The notes beneath the pieces are model-generated. The model was not told where the DNA came from. It searched no databases and worked only from the letters and a program-made list of their open reading frames with translations. A stretch of 64,000 nucleotides of DNA from DASXKD01 sp963703605 (GTDB lineage Bacteria > Actinomycetota > Actinomycetes > Streptosporangiales > Streptosporangiaceae), in assembly GCA_963703605.1 (NCBI GenBank), contig CAVPFC010000055.1, forward strand, positions 11,018-75,017, written 5' to 3'. This document shows positions 57,627 to 64,000 of the stretch, piece after piece. Made by a program: the position numbers and the translations under genes. The first letter of the stretch is position 1; each line of letters begins with the position of its first letter.

Positions 57627-58285
57627 CTGCTCGCCACGGCACAGTCGCGGTGCTGGACTACGGTTCGGGAAATCTGCGTTCGGCTGAAAGAGCGCTGGCC
57701 CGGGCGGGTGCGGACGTGGCGGTGACCGCGGACTTCGAAACGGCGCTGGCCGCCGACGGCCTGGTGGTGCCGGGCGTCGGCGCCTTTGCCGCCTGCATGG
57801 CGGGCCTGCGGGCGGTGCGCGGCGACCAGGTGATCGACCGGCGGCTCGCGGGCGGGCGGCCGGTGCTCGGCATCTGTGTGGGAATGCAGGTCCTGTTCGC
57901 CGAGGGCATCGAGCACGGCGTGCACACCGAGGGCTGCGGCCAGTGGCCCGGCCGGGTGGAGCGGCTGACCGCGCCGGTGCTGCCGCACATGGGGTGGAAC
58001 ACCGTGCGGCCGCCGGAGGGCTCGGGGCTCTTCGCCGGGATCGGTGCGGACGAGCGGTTCTACTTCGTCCACTCCTACGCGGCGACCGGGCTGCCGCTGC
58101 CCAGCGCGCCCCCACCCACCTCCCCATCCCCCTTCACGGCGCCGCTGGTCAGCTGGGCCACCCATGGCGTGCCCTTCGTCGCGGCGGTGGAGAACGGCCC
58201 GCTTACGGCGACCCAGTTCCACCCGGAGAAGTCCGGCGACGCTGGGGCGGCCCTGCTGGCGAACTGGCTTGCGACACTGACATGA
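57623..58285 (+). CDS. hisH: Imidazole glycerol phosphate synthase, glutaminase subunit
   Basis: 220 residues, class I glutamine amidotransferase. Nucleophile Cys in VLGICVGMQVLF, His and Glu in TQFHPEKSGDAG. VLDYGSGNLRSAERAL starts the protein. It supplies ammonia to HisF. GTG 57623 overlaps hisB. A 127-nt gap with a family B element separates it from hisA. Confidence 0.97.
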   Translation: MTARHGTVAVLDYGSGNLRSAERALARAGADVAVTADFETALAADGLVVPGVGAFAACMAGLRAVRGDQVIDRRLAGGRPVLGICVGMQVLFAEGIEHGVHTEGCGQWPGRVERLTAPVLPHMGWNTVRPPEGSGLFAGIGADERFYFVHSYAATGLPLPSAPPPTSPSPFTAPLVSWATHGVPFVAAVENGPLTATQFHPEKSGDAGAALLANWLATLT

Positions 58286-58339
58286 GACATGAGCTTTCGA
58301 ATCCGCTTGCCACGGCCAGCCTCCCGCACCACCGTTTGC

Positions 58340-58409
58340 CGCGCCTCCGGCACGACCAAGCGCGCCGCTTTCTGGCGCGCCTCCGGCACGACGTCCCGCG
58401 AGGGGGGCA
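58340..58409 (+). repeat. Family B element (two modules) upstream of hisA
   Basis: GCGCCTCCGGCACGACCAAG, then CTTTCTGGCGCGCCTCCGG, CACGACGTCCCGCGAGGGGG, ending 4 nt before the hisA ATG. It provides the GAGGGGGG Shine-Dalgarno sequence. The second module is nearly identical to the copy in the ABC permease gene. Confidence 0.8.
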
Positions 58410-58412
58410 TTG

Positions 58413-59150
58413 ATGGAGCGCTTGACGCTGCTGCCCGCGGTGGACGTGGCGGGCGGCCAGGCGGTGCGGCTGGTGCAGGGCGCGGCGGGTACCGAGACCG
58501 GCTACGGCGACCCGCTGGCCGCGGCGCTGGCGTGGCAGGCCGCGGGGGCGGAGTGGATCCACCTGGTCGACCTCGACGCCGCGTTCGGCCGCGGGTCCAA
58601 CGCCGTGCTGCTCGCCAGGGTGGTGGCCCGCCTCGACGTCGCCGTCGAGCTGTCCGGCGGCATCAGGGATGACGAGTCGCTGGCCGCCGCGCTCGCCACC
58701 GGGTGCGCCCGGGTCAACGTGGGCACCGCGGCCCTGGAGCGCCCGGACTGGGTGCGCGCCATCATCGCCGAGCACGGCGACCGGGTCGCCGTCGGGCTCG
58801 ACGTGCGCGGCACCAAGCTCGCCGCCCGGGGCTGGACGCGGGAGGGCGGAGAGCTCAGCGAGACCCTGGCACGCCTCGACGGTGACGGCTGCGCGCGGTT
58901 CGTGGTCACCGACGTCACCAAGGACGGCACGCTGACCGGGCCCAACCTGGACCTGCTGCGCGCGGTGTGCGCGCGGACCGCGCGGCCCGTGATCGCCAGC
59001 GGCGGCGTGTCCAGCCTGGACGACCTGCGCGCGATTGCCGCGCTGGCACCGCTGGGGGTGGAGGGCGCGATCGTCGGCAAGGCACTGTATGCGGGAGCGT
59101 TCACCCTGGAGCAGGCACTGGAGGCGGTGGCGGACCTCCCGCCCCGTTGA
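58413..59150 (+). CDS. hisA: HisA/PriA isomerase
   Basis: 245 residues, (beta-alpha)8 barrel. Catalytic Asp in LLPAVDVAGGQAVRLVQG (~residue 11) and Asp in VTDVTKDGTLTGPN. It isomerises ProFAR to PRFAR. In actinobacteria without trpF the same protein (PriA) also isomerises phosphoribosyl anthranilate; no trpF is seen in this window, but trpF could be elsewhere. ATG 58413 follows a family B ribosome-binding site; a TTG one codon earlier is less likely. Confidence 0.95.
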   Translation: MERLTLLPAVDVAGGQAVRLVQGAAGTETGYGDPLAAALAWQAAGAEWIHLVDLDAAFGRGSNAVLLARVVARLDVAVELSGGIRDDESLAAALATGCARVNVGTAALERPDWVRAIIAEHGDRVAVGLDVRGTKLAARGWTREGGELSETLARLDGDGCARFVVTDVTKDGTLTGPNLDLLRAVCARTARPVIASGGVSSLDDLRAIAALAPLGVEGAIVGKALYAGAFTLEQALEAVADLPPR

Positions 59151-59152
59151 TT

Positions 59153-59196
59153 GGCGCGCCTCCGGCACGACCAAGCGGAGCGCCCGCGAGGGAGCA
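59153..59196 (+). repeat. Family B element upstream of ridA
   Basis: GGCGCGCCTCCGGCACGACC, then AAGCGGAGCGCCCGCGAGGG and AGCA; it ends 7 nt before the ridA ATG. It fills nearly all of the 53-nt hisA-ridA gap. It is the shortest copy. Confidence 0.78.
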
Positions 59197-59203
59197 ATGA
59201 GGA

Positions 59204-59596
59204 ATGACTCGCAAGATCTCAACCAAGACCCCGTGGGAGCCGGTCGTCGGCTACAGCCGGGCGGTGGCCGCGGGCGACTTCGTGTTCGTGTCCGGCTGCA
59301 CCTCCGTGGCGGACGGGGTGTTCGTCCACGAAGGTGACGCCCGCGCGCAGACCGCGCAGGCCATAGCCAACGTGGCCCACGCCCTGGAGGGCCTGGGCGT
59401 CGGCCTGGGCGACGTGGTGCGGACCCGTATGTTCGTCACCGACATGTCCCGCTGGGAGGAGTACGGCCTCGCGCACGGCGCCGCGTTCGGCGAGTCGCTG
59501 CCGGCCACCTCGATGGTCGGGGTGGCCGCGCTGGTCGACCCGCGGATGCTGGTCGAGGTCGAGGCGGTGGCCTACAAGCCCGGCGTCGGCACGTGA
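59204..59596 (+). CDS. RidA-family enamine/imine deaminase
   Basis: 130 residues. YjgF/RidA fold: VVGYSRAVAAGDFVFVSGCT, DVVRTRMFVTDMSRWEEYG with the conserved Arg, and PATSMVGVAALVDPRMLVEVEAVA. It hydrolyses reactive enamines released by PLP enzymes. Its place between hisA and hisF, overlapping hisF by 4 bp, occurs in other actinomycetes. ATG 59204. Confidence 0.92.
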   Translation: MTRKISTKTPWEPVVGYSRAVAAGDFVFVSGCTSVADGVFVHEGDARAQTAQAIANVAHALEGLGVGLGDVVRTRMFVTDMSRWEEYGLAHGAAFGESLPATSMVGVAALVDPRMLVEVEAVAYKPGVGT

Positions 59597-60357
59597 CCGT
59601 CGCCGTCCGGGTCATTCCGTGCCTGGACGTGGACGCGGGGCGGGTCGTCAAGGGGGTCAACTTCGCCGATTTGCGCGACGCGGGGGACCCGGTGGAGCTG
59701 GCCGCCGCCTACGACGCGGAGGGCGCCGACGAACTGGTGTTTCTCGACATCACCGCGTCCAGCGGCGGCCGGGAGACCACGTACGAGGTGGTCTCCCGCA
59801 CCGCCGAGCAGGTGTTCATCCCGCTCACGGTCGGCGGCGGGGTGCGCAGCACTGAGGACGTGGACCGGCTGCTGCGGGCCGGGGCGGACAAGGTGTCGCT
59901 GAACACCGCCGCCGTGGCCCGGCCGGAGCTGCTGGCCGAGGCGGCGCACCGGTTCGGCTCGCAGTGCGTGGTGCTCTCGGTGGACGCGCGCCGCGCACCC
60001 GGGGCGCCCGCCAGCGGCTTCGAGGTGACCACGCACGGGGGGCGCCGCGGCACCGGCCTGGACGCGGTCGCGTGGGCGGCCCGGGCGGTGGAGCTCGGCG
60101 TCGGGGAGATCCTGCTCAACTCCATGGACGCCGACGGCACCAAGGCGGGCTTCGACACCGAGCTGATCGGCGCCGTACGGGCGGCGGTCACCGTGCCGGT
60201 CATCGCCAGCGGCGGCGCCGGGGAACTCGCCCACTTCCCGCCCGCGATCGGCGCTGGGGCGGACGCGGTGCTGGCCGCCAGCGTGTTCCACTTCGGGACG
60301 CTGCGCATCGGCGAGGTGAAGGACACCCTGCGTGCCGCGGGTTACCCGGTCCGCTGA
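59593..60357 (+). CDS. hisF: Imidazole glycerol phosphate synthase, cyclase subunit
   Basis: 254 residues, (beta-alpha)8 barrel. Catalytic Asp in IPCLDVDAGRVVKGVNF and Asp in NSMDADGTKAGFD. Forms IGP and AICAR with HisH. GTG 59593 overlaps the ridA stop. Convergent with ppgK, 17 nt away. Confidence 0.97.
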   Translation: MTVAVRVIPCLDVDAGRVVKGVNFADLRDAGDPVELAAAYDAEGADELVFLDITASSGGRETTYEVVSRTAEQVFIPLTVGGGVRSTEDVDRLLRAGADKVSLNTAAVARPELLAEAAHRFGSQCVVLSVDARRAPGAPASGFEVTTHGGRRGTGLDAVAWAARAVELGVGEILLNSMDADGTKAGFDTELIGAVRAAVTVPVIASGGAGELAHFPPAIGAGADAVLAASVFHFGTLRIGEVKDTLRAAGYPVR

Positions 60358-60374
60358 CCCCACCGCCCGGGGCG

Positions 60375-61109
60375 CTACAGCGTGGCGGCGAGCGCCGCGC
60401 CGACGATGCCCGCGTCATTGTGCATGGTCGCGGGGACCACGCGGGCGCGCAGGCCGTCGAGCAGCGGCAGGAACTTGTCCGACTTCCGGCTCACCCCGCC
60501 GCCCACGATGAACAGGTCGGGCCACAGCAGCGCCTCGAGGTGGCTCATGTACTCGTCGACCCGGCCCGCCCAGTGCGCCCAGTCGAGGTCCTGTTCCTCC
60601 CTGGCCCGGTCGGAGGCCCGCTTCTCGGCGTCCTTGCCGCGGATCTCGATGTGCCCGAACTCGGTGTTGGGCACGAGCACGCCGCCGGTGAACAGCGCGC
60701 TGCCGATCCCGGTGCCGAAGGTCAGCATGACCACGGTGCCCGTTTCGCCCGCGCCCGCACCGAAGCGCATCTCCGCCTGGCCGGCCGCGTCGGCGTCGTT
60801 GAGCACCTCCACCTGCATGCCGGTCGCCGAGCCGAGCTTCGCCCTGGCGTCCAGCCCGACCCAGGACGGACCGAGGTTGACGGCGGTGCGGATGACGCCG
60901 TTCGTCACCACCCCGGGAAAGGTGATGCCGGCCCGGCCGGACCAGCTGAACTCGGCGGCCACGGTGTGCACCGCCTCGGCGACCGCGTCCGGGAGCGCCG
61001 GGCGCGGGGTGTTCACCTTGAACCGCTCCTTGGTCAGCTTTCCCGTCGTCACATCGACCGGCGCGCCCTTGATCCCGGACCCGCCGATGTCAATGCCGAG
61101 AACTTCCAC
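60375..61109 (-). CDS. ppgK: Polyphosphate glucokinase
   Basis: 244 residues, ROK-like. Phosphate-binding VLGIDIGGSGIKGAPVD, FPGVVTNGVIRTAVNLGPSW, catalytic Asp in VLNDADAAGQAEM, TFGTGIGSALF, and EFGHIEI. Actinobacterial PpgK phosphorylates glucose from polyphosphate or ATP. GTG 61109 (GGGAGGGG ~7 nt upstream) is chosen because VLGIDIGG is the conserved start. Confidence 0.94.
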   Translation of the reverse strand: MEVLGIDIGGSGIKGAPVDVTTGKLTKERFKVNTPRPALPDAVAEAVHTVAAEFSWSGRAGITFPGVVTNGVIRTAVNLGPSWVGLDARAKLGSATGMQVEVLNDADAAGQAEMRFGAGAGETGTVVMLTFGTGIGSALFTGGVLVPNTEFGHIEIRGKDAEKRASDRAREEQDLDWAHWAGRVDEYMSHLEALLWPDLFIVGGGVSRKSDKFLPLLDGLRARVVPATMHNDAGIVGAALAATL

Positions 61110-61171
61110 CCCGCACCCCTCCCGTTCGGTCCTGCGTGTGTCGCGGGTCTCCGGCCGGCTCGCCAGCCCGG

Positions 61172-61822
61172 CTACAGCCCGATGCGCGCCGCGCCGAGGC
61201 GGCGGACGGCGTCCGCGCTGCCGTCGAGCCGCACCTGGGCGGCCGTGGTGCGCCCGAGTGCCCACATGATCAGCTCCGCCGGGTGACCGGTCACCGTGAC
61301 CACCGGCGTCTTCGCCTTGGCGGTCATCCGCACCGGCTGGCCGGGGCCGCCGCTCAGGTCGTCCCGGACCAGTTCCACCCCGACCGGGGCGCGGCGGAAC
61401 AGGATTCTGCCCATCCGCAGCCGCTGCCACAGCGCACCCGCCAGCCCATCCTTTACGCTGCGAGCTTCCCAGCCGCCGGCCGCGCGCCGGACGTCCTCGT
61501 GGTGGACGAAGTACTCCACCAGGTTCGCCCGCTCGTCCACTCCGTGGATCCGGAAGAACGACAGGGTGGGCGGCCCAGTGCGGATCTGCGTCACCAGTTC
61601 CGCGAAGGGGGTGCGGGTGGCCAGCGTCTCGGTGACCCGCCTGGTGTGGCCGGCCAGCGGCCCGCCCAGGATGCCCGCTGCCGCGTCGGGACGGCGTTCC
61701 CGCAGCACGAGGTGCGCGGCCAGATGCCGGGTTTGCCAGCCCTCGCACAGCGTCGGCGCCTCCGGTCCGGTCTCCTCGAACAGGGCGCACAGGGCTGCGC
61801 GTTCGTCCCGGGCATAGCTCAC
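61172..61822 (-). CDS. TIGR03085-family (DinB/MDMPI-like) metal-binding protein
   Basis: 216 residues. SYARDERAALCALFEETGPEAPTL is the family start, LCEGWQTRHLAAHLVLRERRPD and YFVHHEDVRRAAGGW supply His ligands of the maleylpyruvate isomerase-like helical bundle. It may act in mycothiol-linked chemistry, but the substrate is unknown. GTG 61822 is chosen because TACCAT lies exactly 6 nt upstream, giving a leaderless mRNA. Same strand as ppgK, 62 nt before it. Confidence 0.88.
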   Translation of the reverse strand: MSYARDERAALCALFEETGPEAPTLCEGWQTRHLAAHLVLRERRPDAAAGILGGPLAGHTRRVTETLATRTPFAELVTQIRTGPPTLSFFRIHGVDERANLVEYFVHHEDVRRAAGGWEARSVKDGLAGALWQRLRMGRILFRRAPVGVELVRDDLSGGPGQPVRMTAKAKTPVVTVTGHPAELIMWALGRTTAAQVRLDGSADAVRRLGAARIGL

Positions 61823-61834
61823 CCCGCGATGGTA
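61823..61834 (-). promoter_or_regulatory. -10 element for leaderless TIGR03085 mRNA
   Basis: Leftward: TACCAT (61834-61829), 6 nt, then GTG 61822. No Shine-Dalgarno sequence. Spacing as in the other leaderless starts of this window. Confidence 0.5.
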
Positions 61835-61883
61835 CGCCCCCGCCCGCCGGGCGGTCCTGCGCCCGCGAGGGCCGGGCCCTCCG

Positions 61884-61895
61884 TAGGATCGGAGG
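61884..61895 (+). promoter_or_regulatory. -10 element upstream of hisI
   Basis: TAGGAT (61884-61889) followed by 6 nt and ATG 61896. This ATG opens a frame that does not match hisI. It probably marks the start of the hisI transcript, with a ~154-nt leader holding a family B element. A short leader peptide is possible but unsupported. Confidence 0.45.
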
Positions 61896-61954
61896 ATGAC
61901 GGGTGGCGGCAGAGGTGCCGCAGGCGCCGGGCCCAACGCCGCGCAGTGCTGGTC

Positions 61955-62048
61955 TGCGCGCCTCCGGCACGACCGACGGAGCGCCGCAGCGGTGTCCCGG
62001 CGCCGAGGACCAGCCTCCCGAAGCCAGCGAAGCGCCCGCGAGGGAGGC
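61955..62048 (+). repeat. Family B element upstream of hisI
   Basis: TGCGCGCCTCCGGCACGACC, later CCTCCCGAAGCCAGCG, then GCGCCCGCGAGGGAGGC ending 2 nt before the hisI ATG. GCCTCC and GGAGGC are exact complements about 75 nt apart. It shares CCTCCCGAAGCCAGCG with the ABC permease copy. Confidence 0.8.
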
Positions 62049-62049
62049 C

Positions 62050-62442
62050 ATGAAACCGAGCAGTCAGGGCGCGGTGAACGAGGCGGTCCGTCCGTCGTCG
62101 CTCGACCCGGCGATCGCCGCGCGGCTCAAGCGCGACCCGCACGGGCTGGTCGCCGCCATCGCCCAGCAGCACGACACCGGCGAGGTGCTCATGCTCGCCT
62201 GGATGGACGACGAGGCGCTGCACCGCACGCTGACGACCGGCCGGTGCACCTACTGGTCGCGCAGCCGGGGTGAGTACTGGGTGAAGGGCGAGACCTCCGG
62301 TCACGTGCAGCGGGTCGTCTCGGTGGCGCTCGACTGCGACGGCGATGCCGTCCTGGTCCGGGTGGACCAGACCGACGGCGCCTGCCACACCGGCGACCGG
62401 ACCTGCTTCGACGCCGGGGCGCTGGGGCTGACCGGGCCGTGA
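62050..62442 (+). CDS. hisI: Phosphoribosyl-AMP cyclohydrolase
   Basis: 130 residues from ATG 62050. GEVLMLAWMDDEALHRTL, YWSRSRGEYWVKGETSG, and Zn/Mg ligands in SVALDCDGDAVLVRV and DGACHTGDRTCF. Monofunctional (no HisE domain). It opens the PR-AMP ring. The start has GGGAGG directly upstream from the family B element. Overlaps the next gene by 4 bp; trpE, often here in actinomycetes, is missing. Confidence 0.95.
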   Translation: MKPSSQGAVNEAVRPSSLDPAIAARLKRDPHGLVAAIAQQHDTGEVLMLAWMDDEALHRTLTTGRCTYWSRSRGEYWVKGETSGHVQRVVSVALDCDGDAVLVRVDQTDGACHTGDRTCFDAGALGLTGP

Positions 62443-63218
62443 CCACGGCGACCGGCGAGGCGCGCACCCAGGCCACGGCGGCCCCGCTGGCCCGGGCGCG
62501 GCGGGAGTACGCGCTCGGCCTCGTCCTAGGCGCCGCCGGAGCGGGCCTGGCGCTGCTGTCGGCCCGGCAGGGCTGGGCGCGCGTGCAAATCCCGGCCCCG
62601 CAGCCGCTGCCCGCCGCAACGGTGACGGTCACCGGCCAGGACCTGGTTCCGCTGGCGGGGGCGCTGGGGCTGGCCGCGCTGGCCACCCTGGCGGCGGTCA
62701 TCGCCACCCGCCGTCTGGCCCGCCGCCTGACCGGTGTCCTGCTGGCCGCCTTCGGCGCGGCGATCGCCGTGGCGGTGGGCCTGCCGGTGACGGCCGCCGA
62801 GGTGCTCGCCGCGGCGCGGGTGACCGCGGTTTCGCAGGCGGGGTCGGCCACCGCGGGGGGCTCGGCCGGGGTTTCCCCGGGTGCGGTGCCGGGCGGCACG
62901 TCGCCGGGGGTGACCACCGCCGGGCACGTCACGATGCTGACGGTGCCCTGGCGGCCCGCCGCGTTGATCGGTGCGCTGGTCATCGTCGCGGCCGGGCTGC
63001 TGGTGGCCTGGCGGGGCGGCGGCTGGCCGGTCATGTCCAGCAGGTACACCCGGCCGCCGGGGCGGGACCGCAAGCCCCCGGCCGACAGCGCCACGCTGTG
63101 GGAGGCGCTGAGCCAGGGCGCCGATCCCACCGACCAGGCCGGCCCGGCGGAGCCCGGCGGGCACGACGATCGTCCCGGTCACGCCGGGGGAGGAGGCGGA
63201 CCGCATGGGGCGGACTGA
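62439..63218 (+). CDS. Trp-biosynthesis-associated membrane protein (TIGR02234-like)
   Basis: 259 residues with four membrane spans. YALGLVLGAAGAGLALLSARQGW, LVPLAGALGLAALATLAAV, and ARRLTGVLLAAFGAAIAVAV fit the TIGR02234 family found between trpE and trpC in actinobacteria. The role is unknown. The tail is Gly/Pro/Asp-rich. GTG 62439 overlaps hisI. Confidence 0.88.
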   Translation: MTTATGEARTQATAAPLARARREYALGLVLGAAGAGLALLSARQGWARVQIPAPQPLPAATVTVTGQDLVPLAGALGLAALATLAAVIATRRLARRLTGVLLAAFGAAIAVAVGLPVTAAEVLAAARVTAVSQAGSATAGGSAGVSPGAVPGGTSPGVTTAGHVTMLTVPWRPAALIGALVIVAAGLLVAWRGGGWPVMSSRYTRPPGRDRKPPADSATLWEALSQGADPTDQAGPAEPGGHDDRPGHAGGGGGPHGAD

Positions 63219-63317
63219 CGGTTCCCGGCCGCCGGCGTTACGCTCATAGGTGACACATGGCTGGCGCACAGCCCGTGCCGCACAGGCCCGCGGGGGGCGC
63301 CGGCCCGGAGGTGAGCG

Positions 63318-63791
63318 GTGAGCGGATCCGGACTTGGCAGGTGGCGAGGACGCGGCGCGCCCAGCGGGCGCCGCCACACCCTGGTGCCTGAGGTCCGCCT
63401 GGTCACCCGGCTCGTTGTGGCGCAAGCGGCGGCGGCGGCCGCGGTCGGCCTGCCGTTCAGCCGCCGTCATCTGCCCTCCGTCCTCATCACCCTGGGGCTG
63501 GTGGCCTCGTTCTGCCTGCTCGCGCTGCTGGTCAGGTCCGGCACGCGGGGGGTGTGGCTGATGGCGTTGGGCTTCGAGCTGGCGTTCTTCGCCTACGGCG
63601 TGTCCAGGTTCCTAGTCGCTCGCTACGTCGGCGGCACGCTGTTCGCGGTCGTCGTCGTCGGTGCCTTGCTGCATCCCGCGGTGGCGCGGGCTTACTCGGC
63701 GGTGCCGGGGCGATTGCCCGGCCATGAGAGTGGTGAGGTGGGCTTTGGTGATGCCGCAGAGGAGACGTTCGGCGAACATGCCGCCGGGTAA
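63318..63791 (+). CDS. Small membrane protein of unknown function
   Basis: 157 residues. A basic N-terminus precedes three or four hydrophobic segments (~30-48, 54-70, 76-95, 100-118). GTG 63318 has CCGGAGG 6 nt upstream. No family is recognised with confidence; similar small proteins lie between the TIGR02234 gene and trpC in other actinobacteria. A -10-like TACGCT is at 63239-63244. Confidence 0.65.
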   Translation: MSGSGLGRWRGRGAPSGRRHTLVPEVRLVTRLVVAQAAAAAAVGLPFSRRHLPSVLITLGLVASFCLLALLVRSGTRGVWLMALGFELAFFAYGVSRFLVARYVGGTLFAVVVVGALLHPAVARAYSAVPGRLPGHESGEVGFGDAAEETFGEHAAG

Positions 63792-63798
63792 CCGGCGG
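63781..63798 (+). terminator. Hairpin at the stop of the small membrane protein gene
   Basis: CCGCCGG-GTAA-CCGGCGG, a perfect 7-bp stem with a GTAA loop that includes the TAA stop codon (63789-63791). No U-tract. It could separate this gene from trpC, 84 nt downstream. Confidence 0.45.
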
Positions 63799-63881
63799 GA
63801 GGGTGCCTGCCGGCGGGCCGCAGCGGCCTCGCTACCATCACCGGGAACGAGGCATCCGACCCGAGGGGATAGCAGAACCGC

Positions 63882-64000
63882 GTGAGCGTGCTCAACGAGA
63901 TCCTGGAAAGCGTGCGGACCGATCTCGCGGACCGCCAGCAGCGCACGCCGCTGGAACGGCTCAAGGAGATGGCCAGGCAGGCTGCTTCCTCGTCCCGTGA
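63882..64000 (+). CDS. trpC: Indole-3-glycerol phosphate synthase, 5' part (3' end outside window)
   Basis: First 39 codons: SVLNEILESVRTDLADRQ, then LERLKEMARQAA, the N-terminal helix of actinobacterial TrpC, which closes the indole ring of CdRP. GTG 63882 has GAGGGGA ~11 nt upstream; a -10-like TACCAT is at 63833-63838. Its position after the TIGR02234 gene supports the call. The barrel and active site lie outside the window. Confidence 0.85.
   Translation, partial: MSVLNEILESVRTDLADRQQRTPLERLKEMARQAASSSR

Noticed and set aside
61896..62273. 125-residue reading frame starting at the hisI transcript start
   Set aside because: It overlaps hisI in another frame and consists of repeat-derived, Arg-rich sequence; its ATG at the predicted transcription start is probably chance, though kept as a promoter clue.

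Overview
The window is GC-rich (about 70% or more) with heavy GTG start use, 4-bp GTGA/ATGA overlaps and the conserved actinobacterial gene order throughout. An actinobacterial division block (mraZ-rsmH-ftsL-ftsI-mur genes-ftsW-ftsQ-ftsZ-yggS-sepF-yggT-divIVA), a T-box riboswitch upstream of ileS, a DNPR motif in MurE (meso-DAP peptidoglycan), a polyphosphate glucokinase and an F420-type luciferase-like oxidoreductase all point to a filamentous-type actinomycete, perhaps near Streptosporangiales. The genus cannot be named from sequence alone.

Layout. 1-2758: shikimate genes aroC (3' part), aroK, aroB, aroQ. 2862-6807: an LLM oxidoreductase convergent with an ABC exporter (permease + ATPase) and its PadR regulator. 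6997-9342: Xaa-Pro peptidase, efp, nusB. 9410-12928: membrane protein, methyltransferase, dinB (Pol IV), DUF3040 protein. 13078-14615: an ArsR/SRPBCC/RibD-like accessory cassette. 14712-19603: leftward moxR-DUF58-transglutaminase operon. 19828-37924: the division and cell-wall (dcw) cluster, headed by an mraZ promoter overlaid by four GTGG boxes spaced exactly 10 bp. 38471-42283: a 1270-residue, highly repetitive membrane-anchored protein with an Ada-like C-terminal zinc motif. 42329-47972: ileS with T-box leader, a TraR/DksA protein, lspA, rluD-like. 48131-51694: dnaE. 51727-53618: a second ABC-2 exporter. 53809-63218: a DUF2567 protein, then histidine genes (hisD-hisC fusion, hisB, hisH, hisA/priA, ridA, hisF, hisI) with leftward ppgK and a TIGR03085 gene between hisF and hisI. 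63318-64000: small membrane protein and the start of trpC.

Most notable. (1) A dispersed element (family B, core GCGCCTCCGGCACGAC ... CGCGAGGGAGGC) lies immediately upstream of aroK, nusB, hisA, ridA and hisI, and in frame inside one ABC permease. It supplies the Shine-Dalgarno sequence and carries a complementary GCCTCC that could mask it. (2) A second hairpin repeat (family A, core GGGGGCCGAGCCCCC) fills the spaces after ftsZ, divIVA and the DUF3040 gene. (3) Seven genes show a -10-like hexamer exactly 6 nt before the start codon, indicating leaderless mRNAs. (4) hisD and hisC form one 843-codon reading frame. (5) ftsI and sepF each need one base removed to restore the reading frame. (6) murD, pgeF and trpE are absent from their usual positions.

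No tRNA, rRNA, CRISPR array, insertion sequence or prophage gene was recognised.
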